A stretch of 64,000 bases of DNA from Christiangramia portivictoriae DSM 23547. GTDB lineage: Bacteria; Bacteroidota; Bacteroidia; Flavobacteriales; Flavobacteriaceae. The translations under genes and the position numbers were made by a program. Shown here one piece after another: positions 1-8,650 of the stretch; position 1 is the first letter of the stretch, and each line of letters opens with the position of its first letter. The notes beneath the pieces were generated by a model. It was given only the letters and a program-made list of their open reading frames with translations. It did no database searches and was not told the DNA's origin. The stretch spans positions 62,001-126,000 of the forward strand of contig NZ_AUHF01000007.1 in NCBI RefSeq assembly GCF_000423045.1, written 5' to 3'.

Positions 1-513
1 GGTATTACCTATGAGATCAACATCCGGCTTCGCAGATATTAACGGTAAATTTGCTGTAAACTTGTGCAGACTTTTAAATCTCATTTCCAATCCTGGTGAA
101 ATTGCTCCTCCAAGATACTTTTCCTCATCAGTCTTAAGATCGAATGTGATACAGGTACCAGCATCGATCACCAGTACATTTTTCTTCGGAAATTGGTGTA
201 CAGCCGCAGCCATTAACGCAATTCTATCCAATCCCAAAGTATGCGGAGTGGCATATTCATTCCTGAAAGAAACCGGTGTATCCTGGGATAACTGAAGAAA
301 AACTGTGCGACTTTTTAATTCAGAAATGATCATTCCCTCGACTTTTGTGACTGCGGAAAGTATCGAATGAGTGATTTCAGGATAGTCGCTGAAAATTTTT
401 TCTAATTCCTGAAAAAAAAATTCTTTTGGAAATACAACTTTATGCTGAAGTGTATCGTTTTGATAAACAGCTGCTTTTACTGACGTATTCCCTGCATCGA
501 GTACTAAATTCAT
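1..513 (-). CDS. coaX: Type III pantothenate kinase, C-terminus beyond window
   Basis: This reading frame runs from an ATG at 513-511 to the window edge without a stop, giving 171 residues of a protein usually about 240-260 long. It phosphorylates pantothenate in the first step of coenzyme A synthesis in the cytoplasm. The N-terminus reads MNLVLDAGNTSVKAAV, the phosphate-1 motif of the ASKHA fold. GLDR and VLVIDAGTCITFD (phosphate-2) follow, then GGAISPG, all typical of CoaX. Many Bacteroidota use this type instead of CoaA. The tRNA-Phe promoter lies just upstream on the opposite strand. The family assignment is firm; only the missing C-terminus is unseen. Confidence 0.93.
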   Translation of the reverse strand, partial: MNLVLDAGNTSVKAAVYQNDTLQHKVVFPKEFFFQELEKIFSDYPEITHSILSAVTKVEGMIISELKSRTVFLQLSQDTPVSFRNEYATPHTLGLDRIALMAAAVHQFPKKNVLVIDAGTCITFDLKTDEEKYLGGAISPGLEMRFKSLHKFTANLPLISAKPDVDLIGNT

Positions 514-564
514 GCTTGATTTTGTTCAACTTCAAAAATACAAAAGCATTTTTTTAAAAATTCC

Positions 565-596
565 TTTGCCAGTTCCTAAAAATGAAATTATATTTG
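565..596 (+). promoter_or_regulatory. Promoter of tRNA-Phe, Bacteroidota type
   Basis: A -33 element TTTG (565-568) is followed after 20 bases by the -7 element TATATTTG (589-596). This fits the Bacteroidota primary-sigma consensus TTTG-N19-21-TAnnTTTG. It lies 21 bases before the tRNA-Phe 5' end. Confidence 0.8.
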
Positions 597-617
597 CCAC
601 CGCTTAAACAAGCAACT

Positions 618-690
618 GGTGCCTTAGCTCAGTTGGTAGAGCAAAGGACTGAAAATCCTTGTGTCCCTGGTTCGATTCCTGGAGGCACCA
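618..690 (+). tRNA. tRNA-Phe (GAA)
   Basis: The 73-base cloverleaf has a 7-bp acceptor stem GGTGCCT/AGGCACC and a D arm GCTC/GAGC. The anticodon stem is AAGGA/TCCTT with loop CTGAAAA, so the anticodon is GAA at 651-653. The T arm is CCTGG-TTCGATT-CCTGG-like. The discriminator is A690. The 3' CCA is not fully encoded, since the genome reads ACCT. A strong promoter precedes it and a terminator follows. Confidence 0.97.
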
Positions 691-695
691 CCTTT

Positions 696-727
696 AAAAA
701 CCCGATTCTTCTGAATCGGGTTTTTTT
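696..727 (+). terminator. Rho-independent terminator of tRNA-Phe
   Basis: A perfect 8-bp stem CCCGATTC/GAATCGGG (701-720) with loop TTCT is followed by seven T residues. It lies right after tRNA-Phe. Confidence 0.9.
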
Positions 728-757
728 ATGCATATAATTGACTATGATATTGAATAC

Positions 758-786
758 AAAAAGCCGGAATTGACATTCCGGCTTTT
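758..786 (-). terminator. Bidirectional-looking terminator hairpin
   Basis: The stem AAAAAGCCGGAAT/ATTCCGGCTTTTT has loop TGAC and A/T tracts on both sides, so it can stop transcription either way. It lies 35 bases past the stop of the small minus-strand gene at 821-970, for which it is the likely terminator. Confidence 0.8.
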
Positions 787-820
787 TGCATGATAACCTG
801 ATTCCTCAGAAAAAGTGTTA

Positions 821-970
821 TCAAACTGTGTGAAGTACTACGTTTATAACTGCACCAACTATGGCTGCAAAAATAAACATCAGGGTAAGCGCGACCAGTA
901 TCTTTGCGATAATATTGAGGCCATGAATACTCATCTTGTAGTTATCCACAAATTCAGTAAAGATTTCCAT
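821..970 (-). CDS. Small single-pass membrane protein, unknown function
   Basis: This is a 49-residue frame from ATG (970-968) to TGA (823-821). About 20 polar residues at the N-terminus (start MEIFTEFVDNYKMSIHG) are followed by one hydrophobic segment at roughly residues 19-45, rich in I, L, A and V, so an inner-membrane anchor is likely. It is followed by a strong terminator and has no overlapping better frame, which supports a real transcription unit. No Shine-Dalgarno is visible, as is usual in Bacteroidota. I do not recognise the family. Coding status rests on the hydrophobic pattern and the terminator. Confidence 0.55.
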   Translation of the reverse strand: MEIFTEFVDNYKMSIHGLNIIAKILVALTLMFIFAAIVGAVINVVLHTV

Positions 971-1128
971 ACGCCTATTTTTTAATGATTCATACTTAAC
1001 TACCTATAATATAGACAATTAAGTCGTGTAATCCTAATCTTTTCGGCTAGGTCGTATTTTAATCGTTGAATGGACAACTTCGGCGAAATTTCTGAAATTT
1101 TGTATCTAAATACCTACTATTCTTCGAG

Positions 1129-3888
1129 TTACATACGTATCATTCTTCCCCCTCTTCTGCCAGGTGCTTTACCACCTCCAAAACTGCTTAGCTTATAGGT
1201 GAAGCTTAGCATCGCATATCGCTGCAAAACCAGGTTATTTACGTCCTGAATGTAATCGTCGCCTACAAGCCTACGTGTATCCACATTTTGATCCAGTAAG
1301 TCATACACTTTAACTTTTACCGTTGCATTGTCTTTGAGAAACTGGTAGCCTAAACTCATATTCCACAACAGGCTCGTACTGTCAAATCCCGGAGCAACAT
1401 TACCAAATTTGTTATATGAAATATCATTTCCAAAAACTACATTCTTTGGCCAGTAAGTAGTGGTCTCCAGAGACAGGCTGTGATTTACATAGTTTTGATC
1501 TCTCCCGCTGTTTATATTATACTGAATATCATTGAAGGTTGCCGAATAGCCTGGTTCAATTTCAAACACCTCATCGATAGCGTACGTAAGTCTCAAGGTT
1601 GGAGTTACCGTAAATTGATCAGACTCGTATTGCACGGCATTAATGAAGCCAACATTTCTATTATAGCCACCATTCGCTCCAATTCGATACCTGAATTCTG
1701 TAGCATCCTTTTTGTAACTTTTACTGTAAGATGCGCCCAGGTTACCATTCACCACGCCATCTACGTTAGTATAGGTAGTAGTTCTTACAAAATTATCCAC
1801 GCTACTGGTTGCTGCAACCTGATTATTGGTAAAGTTAAAATACGCATAAGCAAAAATCCCGCTCCTGGAAGCAAAATCGAAGTTTCTATAATTAAGATTT
1901 ACTCGTTGATTAAAAGTTGGTTCCAGTTCAGGATTACCTACAATGATATTAGTAGGGTTGGTTCTATCCACTACAGGCTGCAACTGTCTCACTGAAGGTA
2001 CATCGGCATTTGTACTGTATCCAATACTTATACTTTTAGACCGCTCTGGAGAATATCGAAGATCTGCATCTACATAAATATTATTGAAGGTATTGTCAAA
2101 GCGAATGTCCTCCATAAAGTTTTCGGTCTTCAAAGTAGTACTAAGCAATCCAACCTCAGAACTAACCCGCCATTTTTCGCCTTCATAATTCAGCCCAGCA
2201 TTTGGAGTATGCTTGTAACTACGAAACTCAAAATCATTACTCAGCAGTTGATTGAAACTGGTATACTCACCATCAACCGCATCGAAAACACTTCTGGTAT
2301 TACTGCTCTTTTGAGTATCAAATTCATAATTGATATCCAGAAAGAACTTCTCTGCCAGTACACTTCTTTTTGAAGCGCCTACACTAAAAGAATTCGAATT
2401 CTCATCCTGATCTATAAATTGATCCTGCACTATATCATTCTCGGGATTATTGATAAAATTACTTTCAGAGAAATAAATATTCTCATTATCCTGTTTGCTG
2501 TGGGCGTGATCCAGATCCAGCTGAAGATAAGAGCCTCGGCTTCCAAAACGTTTGATGAAATTTATATCGTTACTAAAGTCCAGACTGGTAAGATCTTCGG
2601 TTTCGTCGATACGTGTAGTGTTTTGAACCTGCATGTTTTCATCAAGATTTTCTTCAAATCTATCCCGGTAAGACGTTCCTATGTTTGCATTAAATCGTGG
2701 TGCGATGGAAAGCCTGGTAAGGGTATCAAATTCCACTTCATAACGTAGTGTAGCTCTATGGCTGTCATTCAGCAAATTACTGGAGCTGGTGGAATTAGTG
2801 AAATACCTGGAGTCTGGCAGGATGTTTTCTCTTTCAATCCTGGTTCGTGTTTCGGTATCAGAACCTCCGTAGAAATAATCTGCAGTGAGTTCCATACCAT
2901 TGTCCCATTCATTTACAAAATTAAAACCTGCGGTTTCAGATTTAGTGATCCCGTTGTTGGATCCAAAACCATTGCCGTTGATACTGAAACTACCATTACC
3001 ATTAATCCGCACACTTCTGGCATTTCCACCCATCATATCAAAAACCTCATCAAAACTAAATCCGCTGCTGTTTATATTGTTGGAACTCGCAAGAGCACTA
3101 ACCCTCAGGTCATCCTTGAAATAGTTGGCGATACCACTAAGCTCGTAGCGGTCATCTGTCCCGCCTCCAGCCGTCACCCTTGAAAAGTAACCTTTGTTCT
3201 TGTCCTCCTTCAGCTCAATGTTGATGGTTTTATTTTCTGAATCTCCCGCCTTCCCGGTAAATTCCTCGCTTCTCGTTTTGGTATCTACAACCTGGATTTT
3301 ATCTATTATTTCTTTCGGAAGGTTTTTGGTAGCGATTTTGGGATCATTTCCGAAGAATTCTTTACCATTAACAAGAATCCTGGAAACAGGCTTTCCATTC
3401 ACGGTAATATTACCATCACTGTCTACTTCTACTCCTGGCAGCTTTTTCATAAGCTCTTCCAGATTCGCATCCTGCCTGGTATTGAAGGAATTCGCGTTAA
3501 ATTCCAAAGTATCCTGCTTAACGGAAATTGGAGCCCTTGTTGCTGTTAAAGTAACCTCGTCCAGTGCGTTGTCCAGAACCTCCAGTGAAATTGCTCCCAG
3601 ATCCTGTTTTTTGGTAATATTGATCTGCTTACGGTAGGGCTTAAAACCGGCGTAGCTTACGAAGAGGTTTACCGCCTCACTTTCAGTATTCCCTTTAAGC
3701 AGGAAACTACCATCTTTTTCAGAAATCGTGTAGGTGACCAGACTGCTATCAGCGATCTTTTCAACGTAAACAGTGGCAGATTCAAGGGGTTTGGATTCTG
3801 TATCAACGATCTTTCCGGATACTTCGAATTCCTGGGCAGAGCTTAATGCACTTACTAAAAGTAGCAGCAAGCTGAAATAATTTCGCAT
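1129..3888 (-). CDS. TonB-receptor-like outer-membrane beta-barrel protein
   Basis: The protein has about 919 residues. I take the start at ATG 3888-3886 because it begins MRNYFSLLLLLVSALSSAQ, a clean signal peptide ending SSAQ; an upstream Met adds 14 residues before the signal and is unlikely. A carboxypeptidase-regulatory-like beta sandwich follows (FEVSGKIVDTESKPLESATV). Next is a plug-like region (ELMKKLPGVEVDSDG, ILVNGKEFF), then a long barrel of the outer-membrane protein beta-barrel family 3 type, rich in Asn and aromatic residues. The C-terminus is unusual: after the strand-like ...SFTYKLSSF it ends in a basic Gly/Arg tail (GKAPGRRGGRMIRM). No SusD partner is adjacent, so the substrate cannot be told. 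It may be an orphan transporter or a structural barrel. Confidence 0.85.
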   Translation of the reverse strand: MRNYFSLLLLLVSALSSAQEFEVSGKIVDTESKPLESATVYVEKIADSSLVTYTISEKDGSFLLKGNTESEAVNLFVSYAGFKPYRKQINITKKQDLGAISLEVLDNALDEVTLTATRAPISVKQDTLEFNANSFNTRQDANLEELMKKLPGVEVDSDGNITVNGKPVSRILVNGKEFFGNDPKIATKNLPKEIIDKIQVVDTKTRSEEFTGKAGDSENKTINIELKEDKNKGYFSRVTAGGGTDDRYELSGIANYFKDDLRVSALASSNNINSSGFSFDEVFDMMGGNARSVRINGNGSFSINGNGFGSNNGITKSETAGFNFVNEWDNGMELTADYFYGGSDTETRTRIERENILPDSRYFTNSTSSSNLLNDSHRATLRYEVEFDTLTRLSIAPRFNANIGTSYRDRFEENLDENMQVQNTTRIDETEDLTSLDFSNDINFIKRFGSRGSYLQLDLDHAHSKQDNENIYFSESNFINNPENDIVQDQFIDQDENSNSFSVGASKRSVLAEKFFLDINYEFDTQKSSNTRSVFDAVDGEYTSFNQLLSNDFEFRSYKHTPNAGLNYEGEKWRVSSEVGLLSTTLKTENFMEDIRFDNTFNNIYVDADLRYSPERSKSISIGYSTNADVPSVRQLQPVVDRTNPTNIIVGNPELEPTFNQRVNLNYRNFDFASRSGIFAYAYFNFTNNQVAATSSVDNFVRTTTYTNVDGVVNGNLGASYSKSYKKDATEFRYRIGANGGYNRNVGFINAVQYESDQFTVTPTLRLTYAIDEVFEIEPGYSATFNDIQYNINSGRDQNYVNHSLSLETTTYWPKNVVFGNDISYNKFGNVAPGFDSTSLLWNMSLGYQFLKDNATVKVKVYDLLDQNVDTRRLVGDDYIQDVNNLVLQRYAMLSFTYKLSSFGGGKAPGRRGGRMIRM

Positions 3889-3978
3889 AAGGATAGTATA
3901 AAAATTTGAACCAATGCTCACAACAAGCATTGGTTTGAGGTTTAGACTACCTAGAACGTTAAAAGTTTAAGTTTTCTT

Positions 3979-5283
3979 TTACTTTTTTCTAAAAAAGATA
4001 CTAATAGGCACTCCCTGGAAATCAAACTCCTGCCTTAACTTGTTCTCTAAGAAACGTTTATAAGGATCTCGCACGTACTGAGGCAGGTTGCAGAAAAATG
4101 CAAACTGAGGATGCGGCGTTGGTAACTGCGTACAGAATTTGATCTTTACAAATTTTCCTTTATAAGCCGGTGGCGGATTCTTTTCGATGATCTCCAGCAT
4201 GACATCATTTAATAAACGAGTCTTAATCTTTTTACTGCGGTTTTCAAAAACCTTAACCGCAGTTTCGATAGCTTTAAATACTCGTTGTTTGGTGAGCACA
4301 GAAATGAACACGATTGGCACATCTGTAAAAGGTTCGATCTCGCGGCGAATCATCGCTTCGTATTCTTTCAGGGTGTTAGTCTCTTTATCCAGCAGATCCC
4401 ATTTGTTTACCAGGATCACGATTCCTTTTGAATTCCTTTGCGCTAGCCAGAAGATATTCTGAACCTGACCATCAAATCCACGGGTGGCATCCAGTACAAG
4501 TAAACATACATCACAATTTTCGATCGCGCGTACAGAACGCATTACCGAGTAAAATTCGAGGTTTTCCTTTACCTTGGATTTTCTCCTAATTCCTGCAGTA
4601 TCTACCAGGTTAAATTCAAATCCAAACCTGTTATACCTGGTGTCGATGGAGTCACGGGTGGTTCCCGCGATATCGGTAACAATATACCGGTCTTCTCCAA
4701 TCAGGGAATTAATAAAAGAAGATTTTCCTGCATTTGGACGACCAACAACAGCAAATCTTGGTAATTCTGTATCTTCCTCTTCTTCAATTTCTGGTAATGC
4801 TTTTACCAGTGCATCCAGAAGATCACCGGTTCCACTACCATTAGTGCTGGCAATTGGAAAATAATCCCCCAGACCCAGCGAATAGAATTCTACTGCATTG
4901 GCAAGACGTTTATTGTTGTCCACCTTATTAACTGCGAGCAATACGGGTTTTTCCACCCGGCGAAGTAGGTTGGCTACTTCTTCATCCATGGAAGTCACAC
5001 CTGTTTCAACATCCACCATAAAAATGATCGCATCTGCTTCTTCGATGGCAAGTTCAACCTGCTTATCAATTTCAGCCTCAAAAATATCATCGCTCCCCTT
5101 CACATATCCACCGGTATCAATGAGGGAGAATTTTTGACCATTCCAGTCAGACTTTCCATAATGCCTGTCCCTGGTTACCCCACTAACAGAATCGATGATG
5201 GCTTCTCTACGCTGTATAAGCCTGTTAAAAAAGGTAGATTTACCAACGTTTGGTCTCCCTACAATGGCGACAATATTGCCCAT
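3979..5283 (-). CDS. der: Ribosome biogenesis GTPase Der (EngA)
   Basis: The 434-residue length is normal for the family. Der is a cytoplasmic GTPase needed for 50S subunit assembly, recognised by two tandem G domains. The first P-loop is [10 protein letters not shown] near residue 8, with switch DTGG and NKVD. The second P-loop is [10 protein letters not shown] near residue 181, with DTAGIRRK and NKWDL. A C-terminal KH-like domain ends in the typical FxGVPIxIFFRKK. It lies 77 bases downstream of era on the same strand, so the two GTPase genes are probably co-transcribed. Confidence 0.98.
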   Translation of the reverse strand: MGNIVAIVGRPNVGKSTFFNRLIQRREAIIDSVSGVTRDRHYGKSDWNGQKFSLIDTGGYVKGSDDIFEAEIDKQVELAIEEADAIIFMVDVETGVTSMDEEVANLLRRVEKPVLLAVNKVDNNKRLANAVEFYSLGLGDYFPIASTNGSGTGDLLDALVKALPEIEEEEDTELPRFAVVGRPNAGKSSFINSLIGEDRYIVTDIAGTTRDSIDTRYNRFGFEFNLVDTAGIRRKSKVKENLEFYSVMRSVRAIENCDVCLLVLDATRGFDGQVQNIFWLAQRNSKGIVILVNKWDLLDKETNTLKEYEAMIRREIEPFTDVPIVFISVLTKQRVFKAIETAVKVFENRSKKIKTRLLNDVMLEIIEKNPPPAYKGKFVKIKFCTQLPTPHPQFAFFCNLPQYVRDPYKRFLENKLRQEFDFQGVPISIFFRKK

Positions 5284-5360
5284 AATATGATGTTGTTTCA
5301 GGAAACAAAATTAATGTTTTTAAGCTAACTGCCTTCGCTTCCTGTATTCTTGAAATGTAA

Positions 5361-6248
5361 TTACTTCTTATCTGTATAACCGAATCGCTTCAGCTGCCTG
5401 GCATCACTTCTCCAGTTCTTGTTCACTTTCACATAGAGTTCCAGATGCACCTGTTTTCCGAAGAATTTCTCCAGGTCCTGTCTTGCCTCCACACCTACTC
5501 TTTTTAATGCGGCACCCTTATGTCCTATAATGATCCCTTTCTGGGTATCTCTTTCCACCATGATCACACTGCGCATCCTGATGATCTTGTCTTCTTCAAA
5601 GAATTCACCGGTTTCGATCTCTACGCTATATGGAATTTCCTTTTTGTAATGCATAAGAATCTTCTCACGTATAATCTCATTCACGAAGAATCGTTCAGGT
5701 TTATCTGTAAGCGTATCTTTCGGATAAAAAGCCGGGGATTCCGGTAGTAATTCAATGATCCTGTTAAATACTTCAGCGACATTGAAGCCTTCCAGTGCTG
5801 AAATAGGATGGATTTCAGCCGTTGGAACTTTTTCGCTCCAGTACTTTACCTGTTCTTCCAGTTGCCCCTGGTTGGATTTATCAATCTTATTCAGCAATAG
5901 TAAAACCGGAACTTCAGAATTTTCGATCTTTTTAAAGAACGCCTCATCTTTTAAACCCTGTTCTCCTATTTCCACAATATAAATTAGTACATCTGCATCC
6001 TCAAAAGCAGATTTTACAAAATCCATCATGGAAGCCTGTAACTCGTAAGCAGGTTTAATGATCCCGGGAGTATCGCTTAAGATCACCTGAAAATCTTCTC
6101 CATTCACAATCCCCAGAATCCTGTGACGGGTTGTTTGTGCTTTGGAAGTGATGATTGAAAGCCTTTCTCCTACGAAAGCATTCATTAAAGTGGATTTCCC
6201 AACATTTGGGTTACCTATAATATTTACGAAGCCGGCCTTATGTGCCAT
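5361..6248 (-). CDS. era: GTPase Era
   Basis: This 295-residue GTPase binds the 3' end of 16S rRNA and helps mature the 30S subunit. The N-terminal G domain shows GNPNVGKSTLMNA (residues 12-24), the switch TTRHRILGI, DTPGI and NKID. The C-terminal KH domain carries IIGHKGAALKRVG. It is the promoter-proximal gene of an era-der pair. The upstream intergenic region also carries the divergent promoter of the SulP gene. Confidence 0.98.
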   Translation of the reverse strand: MAHKAGFVNIIGNPNVGKSTLMNAFVGERLSIITSKAQTTRHRILGIVNGEDFQVILSDTPGIIKPAYELQASMMDFVKSAFEDADVLIYIVEIGEQGLKDEAFFKKIENSEVPVLLLLNKIDKSNQGQLEEQVKYWSEKVPTAEIHPISALEGFNVAEVFNRIIELLPESPAFYPKDTLTDKPERFFVNEIIREKILMHYKKEIPYSVEIETGEFFEEDKIIRMRSVIMVERDTQKGIIIGHKGAALKRVGVEARQDLEKFFGKQVHLELYVKVNKNWRSDARQLKRFGYTDKK

Positions 6249-6430
6249 AATGAAAATTTTTGCAAAGGTATTTCATTTGTAAACTGTTACCTAATGTTTG
6301 TTCAATTTCTAACATTCGGCGTTCAGCCCACTACAATCTGCTATTTAGCGCACCTTTCTATTATGATATTATGAATATAATCATTTGATAATCAAAATTT
6401 AGTAAAAATATCAATCAAAAAATTGATAAG

Positions 6431-6461
6431 GTTGCGCTTCTGTTTTTAATGACTATTTTTG
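6431..6461 (+). promoter_or_regulatory. Promoter of the SulP transporter gene
   Basis: GTTG (6431-6434) and TATTTTTG (6454-6461) are separated by 19 bases, matching the Bacteroidota -33/-7 pattern. The start codon lies 35 bases downstream of the -7 box. Confidence 0.65.
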
Positions 6462-6495
6462 CCGCTTCTTAAAATTAAGCTGAAAACGCCTTCTT

Positions 6496-8034
6496 ATGAA
6501 AAAAGTTTTGAACCTCTTCGATTTCAAACAACAGGTTAATTATAAAACTGAAGTACTCGCAGGATTGACGGTGGCCATGACCATGATTCCCGAGTCACTT
6601 TCTTTCGCTATTCTGGCTGGTTTTCCTCCGCTTATGGGACTTTACGCTTCATTTATTGCCGGTTTGGTCACTGCCATCTTTGGTGGAAGACCAGGAATGA
6701 TCTCTGGAGGAGCCGGAGCAACGGTGATAGTTCTAATAGCTTTAATGAAATCAAACGGACTCGAATATGTCCTGGCGGCAGTAGCGCTGGCGGGAGTTTT
6801 CCAGATCATTATTGGTGTTTTCAAACTTGGTAAATTTATTCGACTGGTACCTCATCCCGTCATGTTCGGTTTTGTGAATGGATTGGCCATTGTGATCTTT
6901 ATGTCCCAACTGGATCAATTTAAAACTGTGGTAAATGGAGATGTGGAGTGGTTGTCTGGAACTGCGCTCTATATCATGGGCGGCCTTGTTGCTTTGACCA
7001 TTGCTATTGTGGTGCTGTTGCCAAGGTTTACCAAAGCGGTCCCTTCTTCACTGGTGGCTATCATTGTCGTGTTTCTGCTGGTCTATTTCTTCGGAATTGA
7101 CACCAAAACGGTAAAGGATATCGCTTCTGTTAGCGGTGGTTTTCCTCCATTTCATATTCCGCAGATTCCTTTGACCTGGGAAACGATAGAATTGATCGCT
7201 CCATATTCCATGATCATGGCAGCAGTTGGTTTAACTGAAGGCTTATTGACCCTTAACCTGGTTGATGAGATCACTGAAACCAAAGGAAACGGCAATAGGG
7301 AATGTATCGCGCAGGGTGGCTCCAATATCCTGAATGGGTTTTTCTTTGGAATGGGTGGTTGCCCTATGATCGCTCAAACCCTGGTAAATCTTTCTGCCGG
7401 TTCAAGAGCCCGACTTTCTGGTATCATTGCAGCGATTACAATTTTAGCCATCATCTTATTTGGCGCCCCTATCATCGAAAAATTACCTATGGCGGCGCTG
7501 GTTGGAGTGATGATCATGGTGGCTATTGGAACTTTTGAATGGGTAAGTTTGAAGATCTTCAATAAAGTACCAAAGAAAGATATTTTCCTGGTGATCATCG
7601 TTGCGTTGATTACCGTATTCCTGCACAACCTTGCCCTGGCCGTTTTGGTTGGAGTGATTCTTTCTGCCTTATTCTTCGCCTGGGAAAGCGCTAAACGTAT
7701 TAGAGCCAGGAAACATATTGATGAAAATGGGGTGAAACATTATGAGATCTATGGTCCGTTATTCTTTGCGTCCACCACGAATTTTGCTGAAAAATTTGAC
7801 GTGGCGAACGATCCTGACGAAATTATCATTGATTTTAAAGACAGCCGGGTTTCAGACATGTCTGCAATTGAAGCACTTAGTGCAATCACCCAACGTTACA
7901 GCAAGGTGGGCAAAAAAGTGCATTTGCGACATTTAAGCAATGACTGTCGCAGGTTACTCAAAAATGCCGATGCCCTGATTGAAGTGAATATTTTAGAAGA
8001 TCCTACCTATAAAGTAGCTGCAGATAAGCACTAA
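6496..8034 (+). CDS. SulP-family anion transporter with STAS domain
   Basis: The 512-residue protein belongs to the SLC26/SulP family of inner-membrane transporters for sulfate, bicarbonate or similar anions. It begins with a short cytoplasmic segment (FDFKQQVNYKTEVLAG) and then the conserved TVAMTMIPESLSFAILAG of TM1. About 12 to 14 hydrophobic segments follow up to residue 400. A C-terminal STAS domain (about 420-505) includes EIIIDFKDSRVSDMSAIEAL. In marine bacteria members transport bicarbonate or sulfate; the substrate cannot be read here. It stands alone behind its own promoter. Its stop overlaps the stop of the convergent VOC gene by 4 bases. Confidence 0.93.
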   Translation: MKKVLNLFDFKQQVNYKTEVLAGLTVAMTMIPESLSFAILAGFPPLMGLYASFIAGLVTAIFGGRPGMISGGAGATVIVLIALMKSNGLEYVLAAVALAGVFQIIIGVFKLGKFIRLVPHPVMFGFVNGLAIVIFMSQLDQFKTVVNGDVEWLSGTALYIMGGLVALTIAIVVLLPRFTKAVPSSLVAIIVVFLLVYFFGIDTKTVKDIASVSGGFPPFHIPQIPLTWETIELIAPYSMIMAAVGLTEGLLTLNLVDEITETKGNGNRECIAQGGSNILNGFFFGMGGCPMIAQTLVNLSAGSRARLSGIIAAITILAIILFGAPIIEKLPMAALVGVMIMVAIGTFEWVSLKIFNKVPKKDIFLVIIVALITVFLHNLALAVLVGVILSALFFAWESAKRIRARKHIDENGVKHYEIYGPLFFASTTNFAEKFDVANDPDEIIIDFKDSRVSDMSAIEALSAITQRYSKVGKKVHLRHLSNDCRRLLKNADALIEVNILEDPTYKVAADKH

Positions 8035-8477
8035 AGCTGGTGATCGTTGATCTCAATCCAGTATCCATCTGGATCCTGCAGGTAAATTTGTTTGACTCCA
8101 TCCGGGCGTGTATTTGTAATGCTACTTTCGCCCGGCCAGTTTTCAAAAGGAATTTGCTTTTCTTGTAAAAATTTCATCATAGCTTCCAGTTGTGAAGTAT
8201 GAAGGCTCATGTGTACTCCTTTGTGACTCGCCGGGACTTCCTCACTTTCGATTAAGTGAATCTGTACGAGATCATTTAGCTGAAACCACCTGATACTGCT
8301 AGCCAGTCCTCCATTATCTATTTCTTCCAGGCCTAATACTTCGGAATAAAAAGCTGCCGAACGATTTACATCCCTTACCAGCAAGGCGTCATGATCTTTA
8401 CTCAGACTGAAGGGATGAGTCTGAGCATTACAATTATAAGTTGCGAGTGCAAAAAGAGCAATAATGAGTTTTTTCAT
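8031..8477 (-). CDS. Exported VOC (glyoxalase/bleomycin-resistance fold) protein
   Basis: This 148-residue protein starts with a signal peptide (MKKLIIALFALATYNCNAQ), so it is exported, possibly as a lipoprotein using Cys16. One VOC module follows: DHDALLVRDVNRSAAFYSEVLGL, then the second half ending YLQDPDGYWIEIND. Its candidate metal ligands are the H in SLSKDHDAL and the E in WIEIND. VOC proteins include glyoxalase I, dioxygenases and binding proteins, so the reaction is not identified. It converges on the SulP gene with a 4-base overlap. Confidence 0.85.
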   Translation of the reverse strand: MKKLIIALFALATYNCNAQTHPFSLSKDHDALLVRDVNRSAAFYSEVLGLEEIDNGGLASSIRWFQLNDLVQIHLIESEEVPASHKGVHMSLHTSQLEAMMKFLQEKQIPFENWPGESSITNTRPDGVKQIYLQDPDGYWIEINDHQL

Positions 8478-8650
8478 GACTGAAGGATTTAAAGCTCAAG
8501 TTACTGAATTTTAAAAGGATTAATTTCAGAATAAACCGGATAGCTTCAGGCCAGCCTAATCGAGTTAAATTCTTTTAAACATTACTTAAAACAAGCAGTG
8601 AGTTATTTTAATATTCCTAACTTTCAGCAACCAACCAAAACAATCTGCAA

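Noticed and set aside
1480-3637. Several long plus-strand frames opposite the outer-membrane barrel gene
   Set aside because: They are antisense shadows of a strongly coding frame, with no motifs of their own.
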